Positions 42,843-58,038 of a DNA stretch of 64,000 bases are shown piece after piece. The stretch is from Hypericum androsaemum. Taxonomy: Eukaryota > Streptophyta > Magnoliopsida > Malpighiales > Hypericaceae. Within the stretch, counting starts at the first letter, position 1; the number at the start of each line of letters is the position of its first letter. Below the pieces are notes generated by a model, which saw only the letters and a list, made by a program, of their open reading frames with translations, was not told where the DNA came from and made no database searches. The position numbers and the translations under genes are program-made. The DNA lies in assembly GCA_963995505.1 (NCBI GenBank), contig OZ023188.1, positions 19,605,912 to 19,669,911 on the forward strand, read 5' to 3'.

Positions 42843-45800
42843 ATGGGGAGCAGCAGCACCGACGACGACTTCGATGCCTACTTCAGGAGGGCTGATTTGG
42901 ACGGAGACGGCCAGATCAGCGGCGCCGAGGCCGTCGCCTTCTTCCAAGGCTCCTCCCTCCCCAAGCACGTCCTCGCCCAGGTACTTCTTCAACCCCCCCT
43001 CCCCACTCCCAATTGTCACGGGGATGCTGTTTCGTTAGGTTTTTCCATTGGACAGACTATCTATCTATCGTGTTTTGTGAAATGAACTGAGTTTCCGGTT
43101 TGTATGGTATTCCCGATGGCTCCTTCTCGCGCGGTGGGCGTGTTTGCCAGGTGTGGACATATGCTGATCAGAGGAAAGCCGGGTATCTTGGTCGACACGA
43201 CTTCTATAATGCTCTCAAGCTTGTCACTGTTGCCCAAAGTCTGCGGGAATTGACCCCTGAGATTGTCAAAGCCGCGCTCTACAGCCCTGCTTCTTCCAGG
43301 ATTCCCGCTCCCAAGATAAACCTTTCTGCCATTCCCTCTCCCCAGCTTTCTGTTCCTTCTTCTTCCCAGTCTATGTTACCTGCACCGCAGAGCTCGGGCT
43401 TCAGGCCTCCTCAGCTTCCTGCTGCCGCGACTACAAACCAGCAGTTTTTTCCTCCTCGGCAGAACCAGATCGCAAGGCCACCCCAACCTGACACTTTCTC
43501 CAACCAACCTTTTGCAAATCAATCTGGGCCAAGGGGACCGGCTGGAGCAGTTCCTCCCCCTCAGAATTCAGGAGGCCCTTCAACGGGTTGGGTTGGCGGA
43601 AGTAACATTCATCAGACGGCTGTGCCGGCAACTCAAGATGGCTTCGGGCTGAAGGCATCTGGATTGGCACCAGCTGTCCAGTATAGATCCCCAGTGATCG
43701 CTGGACCATTGCCCTCTACGTCCCACGGACTTCAAGATTCATCCTCAGCATCAAACCAACAGGCACCCAAGGATCCTAAGCCAGCAGCTGCTTCTGCAAA
43801 CGGATTTGCAGCCAACACACTTTTTGGAGATGTTTTCAGTGCAGCTTCTATTCAACCGCAACAAACTTCATCTTCATCTGTTTCTTCTTCAACCATTGTT
43901 CCTGTTGGACCCCAACCTTCCCCTGGAACTAGTTCCGTTGGCTCTCTTCAAGGTATATTTTCTCAACAGCGTGCCCCTGGTGGCTCCCAACCTGCTCCTG
44001 GACCTAGTTCCGTTGGCACTCTTCAAGGCACATTTCCTCAGCAGCATGCCACTGCCCAGACTTTGGGAACCCAAAATCGCCAGATCGCTGCTCAAAATTT
44101 GTCGGCTCTTCCGTCATCTGGCTATGCTGCTGGAGGTGGAAATGTTGCTCCCGACCAATCCCAGAATCCATGGCCCAAGATGTCTCCTTCTGATATTCAG
44201 AAATACGCGAAAGTGTTTGTGCAAGTAGACACAGATCGAGACGGAAAGATCACTGGTGAACAGGCACGCAACCTCTTCTTAAGTTGGAGGCTGCCAAGAG
44301 GTTATTTACCACTTTTACTTTGTCTAAATTTGTTTCTTTTGGTCTTGGACCAGATTGCATGACTGAAGATTTCTTCTCGCACAGTATTCATTTATAATCT
44401 CGATTTATCAAATAATAGATTCCGTATCTTGCGCAAAGTCACAATACTATCTTCTGTGGTTTTCAATTGATAATGGGTTTGCATTGGCTGTTTCCGGAGG
44501 TGACAAGTACTCATATGCTGATCGTGTGACGATTCTTTGTGCCATTTTCTACGTTACAGAGGTTTTAAAACAGGTTTGGGATTTATCTGATCAAGATAAT
44601 GACAGCATGCTTTCTCTGAGGGAGTTCTGCATTTCTCTCTATTTGATGGAACGATTTAGAGAGGGCCGCACTCTCCCTAGTGCACTTCCAACCTCCATTT
44701 CAGCTGATGAATCTCTGCTGTCTGCTACAAGTCCCCACTCAGCTTCATTTAGTGGCAGAAGCGTTGGTCCGGCACCTGGTATTACTCTCTTTATTCTTTC
44801 ATTTTTGTTGAATGTTTGCCATACCCATGTTCTTCAACCTTTATTCAGCTTTGAATTGGGGACACGATTTCAGTCGGCATGCGACACCCACAAGTTATGA
44901 CTGGTGCGAGGCTGCCGCCTGCTCCTGTACCAAAGCCACCCCGGCCGCCTTCTGCTCAGCCTTCTGATGATAGGCGGCCAAGCCAGCAAAAGCCTAAAAT
45001 TCCCGTTCTTGAAAAACACCTTGTTGATCAACTTAGTGAAGAAGAGCAAAATTCTCTGAACTCCAAGTTTCAAGAGGCTTCCCAAGCTGAGAAAAAGGTG
45101 GTTTTGAAGCTGCTTTTGTTGTGATTTGTCTCTGATTGCAAGTTTTCATAGTTATGGTGTTTTGCCATTTCTCCATCCTTTTGACTTCATAATTTTTTGC
45201 GTCATCTATGCTCTGCACAGCTTCAACTCTAACGTTTAAAGGGATAGATTTGCTAGGTATTTAAGACTATTGACAGTTATACTCTGGAATGCAGGTCAAT
45301 GAGTTGGAAAAGGAGATATCAGAGTCTAGACAGGAAATTGAATTTTTCCGGGCCAAGATGCAGGAACTTGTAAGCCAACTCGCTTTTCCCCCGAGCACTT
45401 CATCTTTAGAGTCATGTTCTTAGATCATCCTATTGAGTTGTTACCTAATGCCGCCTCAGCCATGCTTACTTATCCCTTAAGCGTGTTAAGGCCTCGACTA
45501 CCAGCATTTAGTTTAAGACTTTTAAGTGCTACTCTCTTGTTTGAATTTTTTACCGAGTGCTTCTATATGGCTATAAAGCTTGAACGTTTTGCAGTATTCT
45601 GTATCTGCAGTTTCTTATTAATTATGTAAGGTACGGGAAGAGACATCTGAAATTGGTTTAGGAGTAGTCCCTAACCATTTGGATAAGTTGAGTGAGCAGT
45701 TAGGGCATGAACCCATCTTCATATTGGGTCACAAGCAGACATTAAAAGCATCGAAGGCATTCGTCTTTCATATGTTTAAAATGACCCCTCAGAGATTCAA

Positions 45801-48563
45801 ACTTCTGTTGTTGTCCATATTGTTGGCAGATCTTGTATAAAAGCCGTTGTGACAATCGCCTTAATGAGGTGTCTGCCAGGGTATCTTCTGATAGACACGA
45901 GGTATTTCTGTTCTTTTTGAAGGACTCACTTCAGTTGTGATTTCACGTCCGCTTCTAGTAGTAACAAGCAATTGTTGATCTTCAGGTTGAGGCATTGGCC
46001 AAGAAGTACGAGGAGAAGTGCAAGCAGGCAGGGGATGTAGCCTCTAGGCTGACCATTGAGGAGGCCACTTTTCGTGATATTCAGGTAGTTTATAATGTTT
46101 CTTTCTTGGAGCCACCTATTATTGCTGTTGACTCCTGTCGGTGATCCTAAACCTTCCCTACTGGTTGGTCATTGTCTGATCACTCCGTGATGCACATCGA
46201 AAAAAAAATTAACTGAGATGCCTTATTTACTTTATTGCTTGCAGGAGAAAAAGATGGAATTGTATAGGGCTATTGTCAAAATGGAGGAAGGAGCCACAGA
46301 TGATGGTGTTCTCAAGGTACTTTTGTTATGGTTGGGGTTTTGAAGATGATTTACTTAAATCAGGGAGAAGGTATAATCCCTGTTTATGATTGTTGCAGGA
46401 ACGTGTTGATCGTATTCAATCTGAACTTGAGGAACTAGTAAAAAGTTTAAATGAACGCTGCAAACAATATGGATTACGTGCGAAACCAACTTCATTAGTT
46501 GAGCTTCCCTTTGGTAAGTGCACGATCACATTCTGTGGTGTGATTAGGACGTTTTGTATGTGAAAAATAAAATATTTTTTCGTTGTTTTCCTTCTGACCT
46601 GATTTTTTCTTCCTAGTGTGAAGTTTAGTGTTCTTCTTTCGATAAGTGTTTATGTGGAAGCTTGATTGTCAGTTCCCAGACATACCAATTCATTTATCTT
46701 TCTAATTAACATTTTCCATATGATCTTTGACAAGGCTGGCAACCTGGAATTCAAGAAGGAGCAGCTGATTGGGATGAAGGATGGGATAAGTTTGAAGATG
46801 AAGGTACTACTTGGCATTTGTACTTGCTTTTGGATCTTGACGGATTTGGTTTTTGTCCAACCTAAGAACGTCTTCTAGTTTCCAACTGAATGTGCTGGAA
46901 AGCAAATGCATTGCTTGCACCAATATTCCGTTCTTTCATTTGAAGTATTGATGGAGTGACCTTTCTCCAATGGCCAGGATTTACATTTGTCAAAGAGCTC
47001 ACTCTGGATGTGCAAAATGTAGTCGCTCCACCCAAAACCAAGTCTGCAAAAGTTAAAAAAGATGTAACTTCTACTAGAGATCAAAATGCTTCATCCCCAC
47101 ATGCTGAGATGAAGTCAGAGAAGGATCCAAGCTTGAAAGTGCAAGATCCTGAAAACGAGTTCGCTCATGAGAGAGGTGAGAATGGCGTGGTAAAGAGTCC
47201 CGACAGTCCCGCTGAAAAGAGTGGAACAGGGAGACAACAACAAGAAGTCCAGGATTCTCCCTTCAGGGAGAATGCTGGGGATGTCTCACCTCGGGATAAT
47301 GAAATTAAAAGGTTCAGTGCCCCCCGAATAATTTAGGCCTCCTTCCTCCAACTTGATTGTATTTGTCACTTACAAGTCTAACAAGCAGACCTTATGCAGT
47401 GACATGGGCAGTGCTGAATCTGTCAAAGCTGGTGGGAAAAGCATCGATGGACCTTTGTGGGGCACATTTGACACTCACTTTGATGAATCAGCTTTGAGAT
47501 TCGACTCTTTCAGTGGAAAGGTTTGTATATTGAGGACTCCCCTTTTGTATAATGCCTCTAAGATCTTGCCTAACAACTTCTTTTGCAGGACCTGGATCAC
47601 GAGAAGCATTTGTTTGATATCGGTGAATTTGGCCTCAACCCAATTAAGACAGGATCACGGACGGAGAACATGGTCCAGGCAAAGAGCCCTTTCATGTTTG
47701 CAGATTCCGTTCCTAGTACACCTGCTTATGATCAAGGGAGGGGCATTTTTGCGGATTCTGTTCCAAGCACCCCTGCCTACGATCAAGGGAAGAACATCTT
47801 TGCTGATTCTGTGCCAAGCACCCCTGCCTACGATCAAGGGAAGAACTTTTTTGCTGATTCTGTGCCAAGCACCCCTGCCTATAATCAAGGGAAGAGCATC
47901 TTTGCTGATTCTGTTCCAAGTACACCTGCATATGCCCTGGGGAAAAGTTCATATGCATTTGCAGACTCCGTTCCAAGCACCCCTGCTTATAACAACTCTC
48001 CAAGAAAGTCGGGCGAAGGGTTAGAGGGTTACTCATTTGACAGCTTCTCTCGGTTGGACTCATTCAACATGCACGATGGTGGATTATTTCAATCCTCAAA
48101 CCCTTCCCTGTCCAGGTTTGACTCCATGCGCAGCACTGCAGAGTCTGACCCTTATGGTTTCCCGTCGAGGTTTGATTCGTTCGGAGAAGCCGCAGATTCT
48201 GATCAAAGTCATGGATTCTCGAGGTTTGACTCATTCAGAGACAATGATCATAGTCAGGGTTTCGGAAGATTCGACTCATTTAGAGAGTCGGACCACAATA
48301 GTGCTTTCCCATCCAGCTTTGATTCATTTGGCGAATCTAGGGATTCCGAACACGGTCTTGGTTTCTCGAAGTTTGAAACGGTTGGCGCAAATGACAGTGG
48401 ACTGTCTGGCAGTTCCTTTGCAAGGTTTGATTCTGTACGCAGCAGCTCGAGTCATGACTTCCCATCATTTGATGACGCAGACCCGTTTGGATCCAGCGGG
48501 CCATTTAAGTCGTCTGCAGGAAGCGAAACTCCGAGAAAAAGTTCTGATAGCTGGGGATTTTAG
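42843..48563 (+). CDS. EH-domain endocytic protein, EH1/Pan1 (TPLATE complex) type
   Basis: Adaptor of clathrin-mediated endocytosis; plant EH1/Pan1 and EH2/Pan1 belong to the TPLATE complex at the plasma membrane and act in actin-linked autophagy. Thirteen exons: 42843-42980, 43151-44300, 44560-44778, 44874-45097, 45295-45369, 45830-45901, 45986-46084, 46245-46316, 46399-46513, 46735-46803, 46978-47311, 47400-47520, 47589-48563; 3663 nt, 1220 residues. The first EH domain has DLDGDGQISGAEA (about 18-30) and the second DTDRDGKITGEQ (about 406), each with an EF-hand loop. A Pro/Gln/Ser-rich linker lies between. A coiled coil spans about 578-720, then GWQPGIQEGAADWDE. The C-terminus (933-1028) has six FADSVPSTPAY repeats, then FDSF repeats. 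The exon 3/4 junction is the least certain. A copia element ends about 70 bp upstream of the ATG. Confidence 0.9.
47697..47990 (+). repeat. Coding repeats FADSVPSTPAY in the EH protein
   Basis: Six copies of FADSVPSTPAY, mostly followed by DQGK or NQGK, about 51 bp apart at the DNA level with high nucleotide identity in the middle units. The motif is rich in phosphorylatable Ser/Thr-Pro. High DNA identity suggests recent array turnover. Confidence 0.92.
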
Positions 48564-48962
48564 TCCGGCAACAGATTCTCTCGTGGCTAAATTCTCTATT
48601 TGACCACTCCATTCTTAGAGATCCGATCATATTTGGCGGCCTCCTTTAGTTTAGAGTATATATAGTGCGTGTTGATTCAGAGTTATATTGCCTCTCAGTT
48701 TCGCAATTGATAGCCACTGTTCTTTATTTTTTTTGAAGGTTTAAATATGGTTGCCTATCTTTTGTTGTTGTAATTTTTTGATGATGACACGGTAATCTCT
48801 GTAATATTTGTTTGTAGGAATTTCAGATGATATCTGGCAATAGTAGTTTCTTTTTCCTGATTTTGTACTCTCTCGCTCAATCTACAAAACCTTACATTCC
48901 AAAAACATGATCATTGCTGCAAATTTACTACTTGCTTATTATATCCATCTCTCGAGCTGAGT
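48564..48962. other. Shared 3' region of EH and PPR genes
   Basis: About 400 bp between two convergent stop codons, containing both 3' UTRs; overlapping transcripts are possible. No other feature seen. Confidence 0.5.
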
Positions 48963-50831
48963 TCAAGTCGCGGTGATTAAGCTCACCTGGAACAAGTTGT
49001 TTGCCCCCGACCAGATTGGTTTTTGACAGAGACAGATAAGCAGCGAGTTCCACGTCAACTGATCCGGAGCGATGCCCCTCTCCGCCATCTCCAACAATGC
49101 CGCAACAGCTTTCTCGAATTCTCTCTTCCTACACAGATTTCGGATTATTGGACTGTAACTCTGGGCATCTGGAGTGCAACCCTGCCCGATTACATCCTCT
49201 AAGAACATCAAAGCGCTTGCATCCTTCCCCTGCCTACAAAATTCGCTAATTATTGAGTTGAATGTTGATGCGACAGGTGGAAAACCTTTCCCCACCATCT
49301 CCCCCATGAGCTCAACTGCTTCACGGGCACGTCCTTCCTCGCACAGTCCATGTACTAAGCAATCATAGACGATGGCGCTTGGACTTCCACCTTCACTGAT
49401 CATCTGATTGTAAACCTCCATTGCGTCCTCCATGGCTCCCTGCTCACACAAGCTCAATACTCTGAGGCTCCTATCAACAGCTCTTGGAAACAATGTGTGC
49501 ATCTTCAACAAAAACTCTAGAGCCTCTTCCCATAGGTTTTCCTTGTAGAAGCCATATAAGACGCTGTTATAAGGACTGATGCAACCCCTGGAACCCCCTT
49601 TCATCCCCTCCATCAATGCCAACATCTTAAACCCATCTTCCCTCTTCCCTCCGGAAAATAGACATCTGATCAACACATCATAAGTGGCGAAATTGGCATT
49701 AATCCCATCGGTTTGCATCTCATTGAACAAATCAAGTGCTGCGTCCAACATCTCCGACTCACACAATCCACTGATCAGTGCATTGTATGTATGGACATTA
49801 GGAAGGCATCCTTTTCTCTCCATCTCCCTCAACAAACCGCACGCAAGTTTCACTTTCCCTGTTCTACACAATCCCATGATCAAGGTGTTATAAGCAACAA
49901 CGTCGACTTTACCTTGCTTGCTTTCCACTCTGTTCAACACCTCAGTCGCATCTGCCACCCGTCCTGCATTGCAAAGCCCTTCCACCAGCTTAGTCACCGT
50001 GACAATGTCGGGGACGAAACCCGAACCGAAGCTCTTCTCCAGCATGACAAGAGCCTGAACTAAATCGTCCTGCTTGCAATAGCCGGATATCAGAATGTTG
50101 AAAGTGACCTCGTTGGGCTCCTCCAATTCATTCATCAAGCTCCTAGCCCTCCCAATCTTCCCCATCTTGCAAAGAGCGGAAAGCAAAGTATTATAGACGA
50201 CAGCATTTGGGTTGGATCCGGTGGACTTGATAACTTGCAAGAGCTTAAAGGCATCAGCAATCCTATTAGTGAAGCAGAGGCCTTTCATTAGAATCCCGAA
50301 AGTGTAATCATCGCCCTTGACCCCACTACTCCCCATCATCTCCTTCCTATAAAACCTCCTAGCCAAGTCAATGTCTTCCTTAACAAGAACATCAAGTATC
50401 GAATTGAAAACCTTCAAGGTCGGAGTCTTCCCAAACTTACAAACCAAGTCGAGCACTTTAACGGCCTCGGCGACCATCCGAGCCCGGCCTAGCCCTTTGA
50501 TAAGGGCAACGAAGATGGAGTCATCTGGGGGTTCGCCAATTGAGCCGGGCATTTCATCGAGCAAGTGGTGGACGCTGTCGAAACGACGAAAGGCGCAGAG
50601 CTTGGCGGCAAGGGCACGGTAGGTGGACTGGGAGTGGGTGAAGTTGGGGAGGGTGGAAGCCCATTTGAAGGTGTGGAGAGCTTGGGAGGGGGTTTTCTGG
50701 TCATGGATGAGTTCAGCAATGTGTTGTTGAGATGGCGGGGAAAGGGAATGAGAAGGGGTAGCGGAAGAGGTGTGGATGGGTTTCAAGTGAAAGAAAGTTG
50801 CGAGCTTTGATAAGTGATGGAGTCTGGGCAT
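48963..50831 (-). CDS. P-class pentatricopeptide repeat protein, probably mitochondrial
   Basis: Organelle RNA-binding protein encoded by a single exon of 622 residues. The N-terminus ([20 protein letters not shown]) is rich in basic and hydroxylated residues without acids, fitting a mitochondrial presequence. From about residue 60 to the end it consists of about fifteen 35-residue PPR units, recognisable by [36 protein letters not shown] and [12 protein letters not shown]. No E/DYW domain follows, so it is P class, expected in RNA stability, splicing or translation rather than editing. The context matches Arabidopsis At2g17525. The last nine codons follow a possible splice donor (cag|gtgag), so the true C-terminus could lie in another exon. 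A TATA-like run lies about 70-80 bases upstream at 50901-50911. Confidence 0.92.
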   Translation of the reverse strand: MPRLHHLSKLATFFHLKPIHTSSATPSHSLSPPSQQHIAELIHDQKTPSQALHTFKWASTLPNFTHSQSTYRALAAKLCAFRRFDSVHHLLDEMPGSIGEPPDDSIFVALIKGLGRARMVAEAVKVLDLVCKFGKTPTLKVFNSILDVLVKEDIDLARRFYRKEMMGSSGVKGDDYTFGILMKGLCFTNRIADAFKLLQVIKSTGSNPNAVVYNTLLSALCKMGKIGRARSLMNELEEPNEVTFNILISGYCKQDDLVQALVMLEKSFGSGFVPDIVTVTKLVEGLCNAGRVADATEVLNRVESKQGKVDVVAYNTLIMGLCRTGKVKLACGLLREMERKGCLPNVHTYNALISGLCESEMLDAALDLFNEMQTDGINANFATYDVLIRCLFSGGKREDGFKMLALMEGMKGGSRGCISPYNSVLYGFYKENLWEEALEFLLKMHTLFPRAVDRSLRVLSLCEQGAMEDAMEVYNQMISEGGSPSAIVYDCLVHGLCEEGRAREAVELMGEMVGKGFPPVASTFNSIISEFCRQGKDASALMFLEDVIGQGCTPDAQSYSPIIRNLCRKREFEKAVAALLEMAERGIAPDQLTWNSLLICLCQKPIWSGANNLFQVSLITAT

Positions 50832-51286
50832 ATGGAGATTTGGGGAATTGGTTTCCTTTTGTCAGGTTTGAATTGAAATCAGGCCAAAATCAGGAAAGCC
50901 TATATATATTTATCTTCCCAGGAGAGAGAGAGAGTTGTCAGTAGAGTTTCATAACTTTAATCGACTTGAATTTATATTAGTCGTAACAAAACTTTGTGAT
51001 CATAACAATTTGAATTTAAATTAATCGATCAAGTATAAATAAATAAATAGTTTGTGGTTTCAAACTCTTCTAACCTATCGCATTAAAGCGTTGTTGTATT
51101 GATGATGATGAATATTGCAGAAACTCCATTTAAGAATAGCCTATGCCCATTTTGCAGGAGCAGAAAGGGTGGTGGAATGGGAGTATCAGTTGGCGTCTGT
51201 TTACTCCCTAAAAAATGGCAGTTCTTCAAATGGTAACACTCTCTAGTAATTGAAATTGTACAAAATTGGGAGGGAGGGAGGGAGGG
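50832..51286. other. PPR promoter and PP2C 3' flank
   Basis: Contains the PPR upstream region and the PP2C 3' UTR. Minor (ggga)n run near 51270-51290. No other gene. Confidence 0.5.
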
Positions 51287-52846
51287 TCAGTTGGTGAGGA
51301 GGAGACCCTTGAGGCGATCCAGTCCTTCTGCAGAAATGCTCCTGCGCTTGTGAGATGCAGGAATGCTAATGCTTGGAGGCGGCTCCGCGGAGAAACACAC
51401 GACTATGACTGTCAGATTGTCGCAGGTGTTGCGTCGGAGGGCCTCGTTTACGAGAACTTTGGAGCACCGGTGAGGGTCGTTATGGTTCATCAGCTCCTTC
51501 CTCACCATCGTCACCGCACATTGGCTGCTCATCACATCCCACAGCCCGTCACATCCTATGATCAAGTACTCGTCCTCTTCCGTCAGCTTCATCTCTTCCA
51601 TCTCCGGCTCCGCGCTCAGCGGGCTCTTCGACCCTTTTGACCCCTTGAGCTCCCAGTCTCCTAGAGCCCTCGCAACCGACAGCTGTCCGTTGAGGTATCC
51701 ATCGTATATCACTCCTCCCATCCTCTGTATCCTCAATCTCTCGGACGTGCTGTTGGGTTTGTGGTCCTTTGACAGCTCGATCGCCCTTCCCCGTTTCCCC
51801 AGTACAGCTCGCGAGTCTCCTGCATTTGCTATCAACATCGTCCTGCACCAAATTGATGCCAGTTCAGTTGTTTATTCAGCACATTCAACATCGAAGAGCT
51901 TTTACACAAGACAAGAGCTGCAGGAACAGAGCAGAAACAGAACCGTTGCTCACCTTCCTAAAATTAAAGCAGTTAAAGCCGTGGTGCCCGACGCTCTATC
52001 CACGCATTTGGCATCGGCTAGTGCATGATCAGTCTTGGCATATGCATTCCTTACAGCCCTTTTGGTCCCGCTAGGGAACTGAGAATCTTCGATTATACAT
52101 GTGAGAATGTTCTTTCTCGTATATAATGCTGCATCCCTACCTCCGTGTCCATCGAACACCTGCAGCATTCAAGCAATCTGTCCGTCAATTTCGTGTCTCC
52201 GATCAATTTGTTAGCATCCGAGACCCGAGGGAGAAGAGCACACGGGTAGGTAGATAGAGAGAGAGAAGCAGTGGCAGTGGGTAGCAACAAAAGTTACACA
52301 CCCCATAAAATGCTGCGGGGGAAGGGAAATCCGCAGCTGTAGTAGCAACGTGCTTGTGTAGATCGTCAATGCAGATGTACTCGTCCTCCATGTTCTGCTT
52401 GGGCCCCTTATCGGAATAGCTCCCGGAGCGGAACACGGGTTGGTATCCTGGATTTTCAGGAGATGCAAGGCCTAGTAACTGAATTTCCGTTTCCTACACA
52501 GACGATCACACATTACAGTTGTTAGCATCAAAGGGAAATGGCTGCAAAAAAATAGAGACAAGGGAAGGTGGGGACTGACAGGGTCAGGGAGGTAAGCAGA
52601 GCTGTTGCTGTGGCGGAAGACCCTGGGAGGCTTGGAGATGGAGAGGTTGTTGGAGTCGTCGTCGTCATGGCGCTGATCTTCATCTTTGCGGCCGCCATTA
52701 TTATTATTATTATTATTATTATTAGTAATATCCGGGATGCCACCATAACCAGCAGCAGCAGCAGCAATAGCAGTAGCAGGGTGGTGGTCTTGCGGTGGTG
52801 TTGGTATCGGACACACATCGGTGCTGACGCCTCCTGCTGGGCCCAT
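51287..52846 (-). CDS. Protein phosphatase 2C
   Basis: Metal-dependent Ser/Thr phosphatase. Four exons on the minus strand: 52846-52580, 52493-52302, 52159-51954, 51842-51287; 1221 nt, 406 residues. Metal-binding and catalytic motifs: MEDE (about 120), FDGHGG (155-160), GDSR (230-233), [10 protein letters not shown] (about 279-288), CDGLWD (319-324, with D320) and CDN (362-364). The N-terminal 90 residues are not conserved and contain a run of nine Asn encoded by an (AAT)n repeat. The [12 protein letters not shown] block places it among the PP2C-27/PP2CG1-like plant phosphatases. The start at 52846 is the first ATG in frame with the domain; the region ahead of it has no conserved sequence. 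Confidence 0.88.
52697..52724. repeat. (ATT/AAT)n microsatellite coding poly-Asn in PP2C
   Basis: About nine trinucleotides, in frame, giving an Asn run in the variable N-terminus of the phosphatase. Confidence 0.9.
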
Positions 52847-54184
52847 ATCTGGCTCGCCTCCACCTTGTTTAATCCGTTTCCATCCTGATCAAACCGCATC
52901 TACAGACATGTATGTTATTTATTACAGAAGCTCCTTGATCCAACCCCAATTTGCTTCTGATTTAGCATGCACGAATTCGTCAAGGGAAAGAGAACAACTA
53001 GCTAGCTGTGACTTGTGAGGGAATAGGTAATTAGAGAAGACGAAGAGGAAGAGGAAGAGAAAGAGGTCGAATGGAGAATAGGGGGAATGAATTAGAGAGA
53101 AAGGAAAAGGGATGGGAAACAGAGAGTCTGTTTTGTTTCTGTTGAATGAATTTATGAATGACCCTCCCTCCCTCCCTCCCTCATCAGTTGGTTTGGTTGG
53201 TTTGGTTTGGTTTGGTGCTACTGCTGCTGCGCTTGTCTCGGATCTGGTTGGTTGTCTGCATCCACACATTTTCCCGCCCAACTTGGTGTGTTCCCACCGA
53301 CAGCCCACCCCATTCGGAATTATTAATTAGCCCAAATTCAAAAAGGCCCGCACCATATTGTCTTAACGGATATGGGCTTTCCTTTTCCAACTTTTGCTTG
53401 CTTGCTTGCAAACGTGATGATATTCGAACCCTGCCAAATAGTTTTATTCATGAAATGACATGATATAAATAGTAAATTTTTACTTTAGAAAATTTAAGGT
53501 GATGGGTTTAGTGAATTTTTGAACACTTATAAATTAGTCCATCCTACTTGTATTAATCGATGTGGAATTCTCAACAATAAAAAGATACCGGGACACGAAG
53601 ATGTAGACAGAGATTCACAATGGACATGTATTATTATCCAAAAGTAAGGAAGCATGTGGTTAAGGAAGCATCAATACATTGGTGGATAGTGGGGGTATTG
53701 GATGCCCCAACCCAACTCAACCCCACTAGATAGATCCAGCATTTAATTTTGACTTGCCAACCAACACACACACACACCAACAAAGTTGCATAAAAGAAAA
53801 GAAGCGCAAAGACACGACAAGGCCGTGCAATATTGACATGACATTGGTGCTTTCCTTGTATCGTACGATGTAAAGGGTATCCCCAGCCCAGCCCAGCTCT
53901 ACTTCATTGACTTTGACCCCAGTATTGCTTCATCATTTGGACACCCTACAATTGAAGCAACGGTCTTCCTTCTTGAAACCAAAACAAAAAATAAAAAACA
54001 GTAAGTAGATCCACTGGAAACACTTGTGGCTGTGAGCTTGATTTTGATATCCAAAAGAGCTGGACTACAATTAAACAACGAGGCAAGGATGACGAAATAG
54101 TTTTCTTCTTAAAGAGGAAGCAGATATATATATATATATACACACACACATCAGCTTGCCAGTAATAGTAATAGTAATAGTAAT
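52847..54184. other. Intergenic region with divergent promoters of PP2C and GLR
   Basis: Head-to-head spacing of about 1.3 kb. Contains (tccc)n near 53162-53182, (tttgg)n near 53192-53215, and (TA)n followed by (CA)n at 54125-54150. The TA tract lies 40-60 bases ahead of the GLR ATG and could serve as its TATA element. No gene seen. Confidence 0.5.
54125..54150 (+). promoter_or_regulatory. (TA)n(CA)n tract, possible TATA region of the GLR gene
   Basis: atatatatatatata followed by cacacaca about 40-60 bases before the start codon. A TATA role is inferred from position only. Confidence 0.3.
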
Positions 54185-57484
<3,300 letters not shown>

Positions 57485-58038
57485 CTTCATGCGACTTCCT
57501 CCCTCGGATTCGAATACTAGCCAGCCAGCCAGCCTGCAAAGTCAAAGCAGAGAATGGCAATGTACATTTTAGTCATTTAATTACTCGCTTGAAGGTAATC
57601 CTGTACGGGACTATCAATCAATGGACATATTTAGGCAACGTTGTCTTCAATTTAGGCAGGACGTCGGCTAATTGGAATCCTCGTAAGCTCGAGGAATAGT
57701 GGGGTCTCTTCAAGGGACCTACCTGATTGCGCTTGAACAAATCATATACGCACCACGGTGACGGTTATCTACAAATGGGCGGCATGATGTACAACAAAAA
57801 AGGAAAAGACTTCCAGTTCAAACTGCCCATATCCTACTAGCATTCCACCAGCACACCTGCTCCAGCAATACCCTTTTGATTTTGATGCCCCATTAGTCTT
57901 CAACAACTTTAAAAGGAGGAAAAGATCGAAAAAGGAAATATAAGAACATATATTTACATTAGCTTTTATTGTTATACATTACCGAAGAAAGCATCTAGCA
58001 ATAATCATCATGGATCTTTGGAAAAGCCAAAGAACATC
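57485..58038. other. Shared 3' region of GLR and IRE1 genes
   Basis: Convergent stop codons about 550 bp apart. 3' UTR-like sequence, no other feature. Confidence 0.5.
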
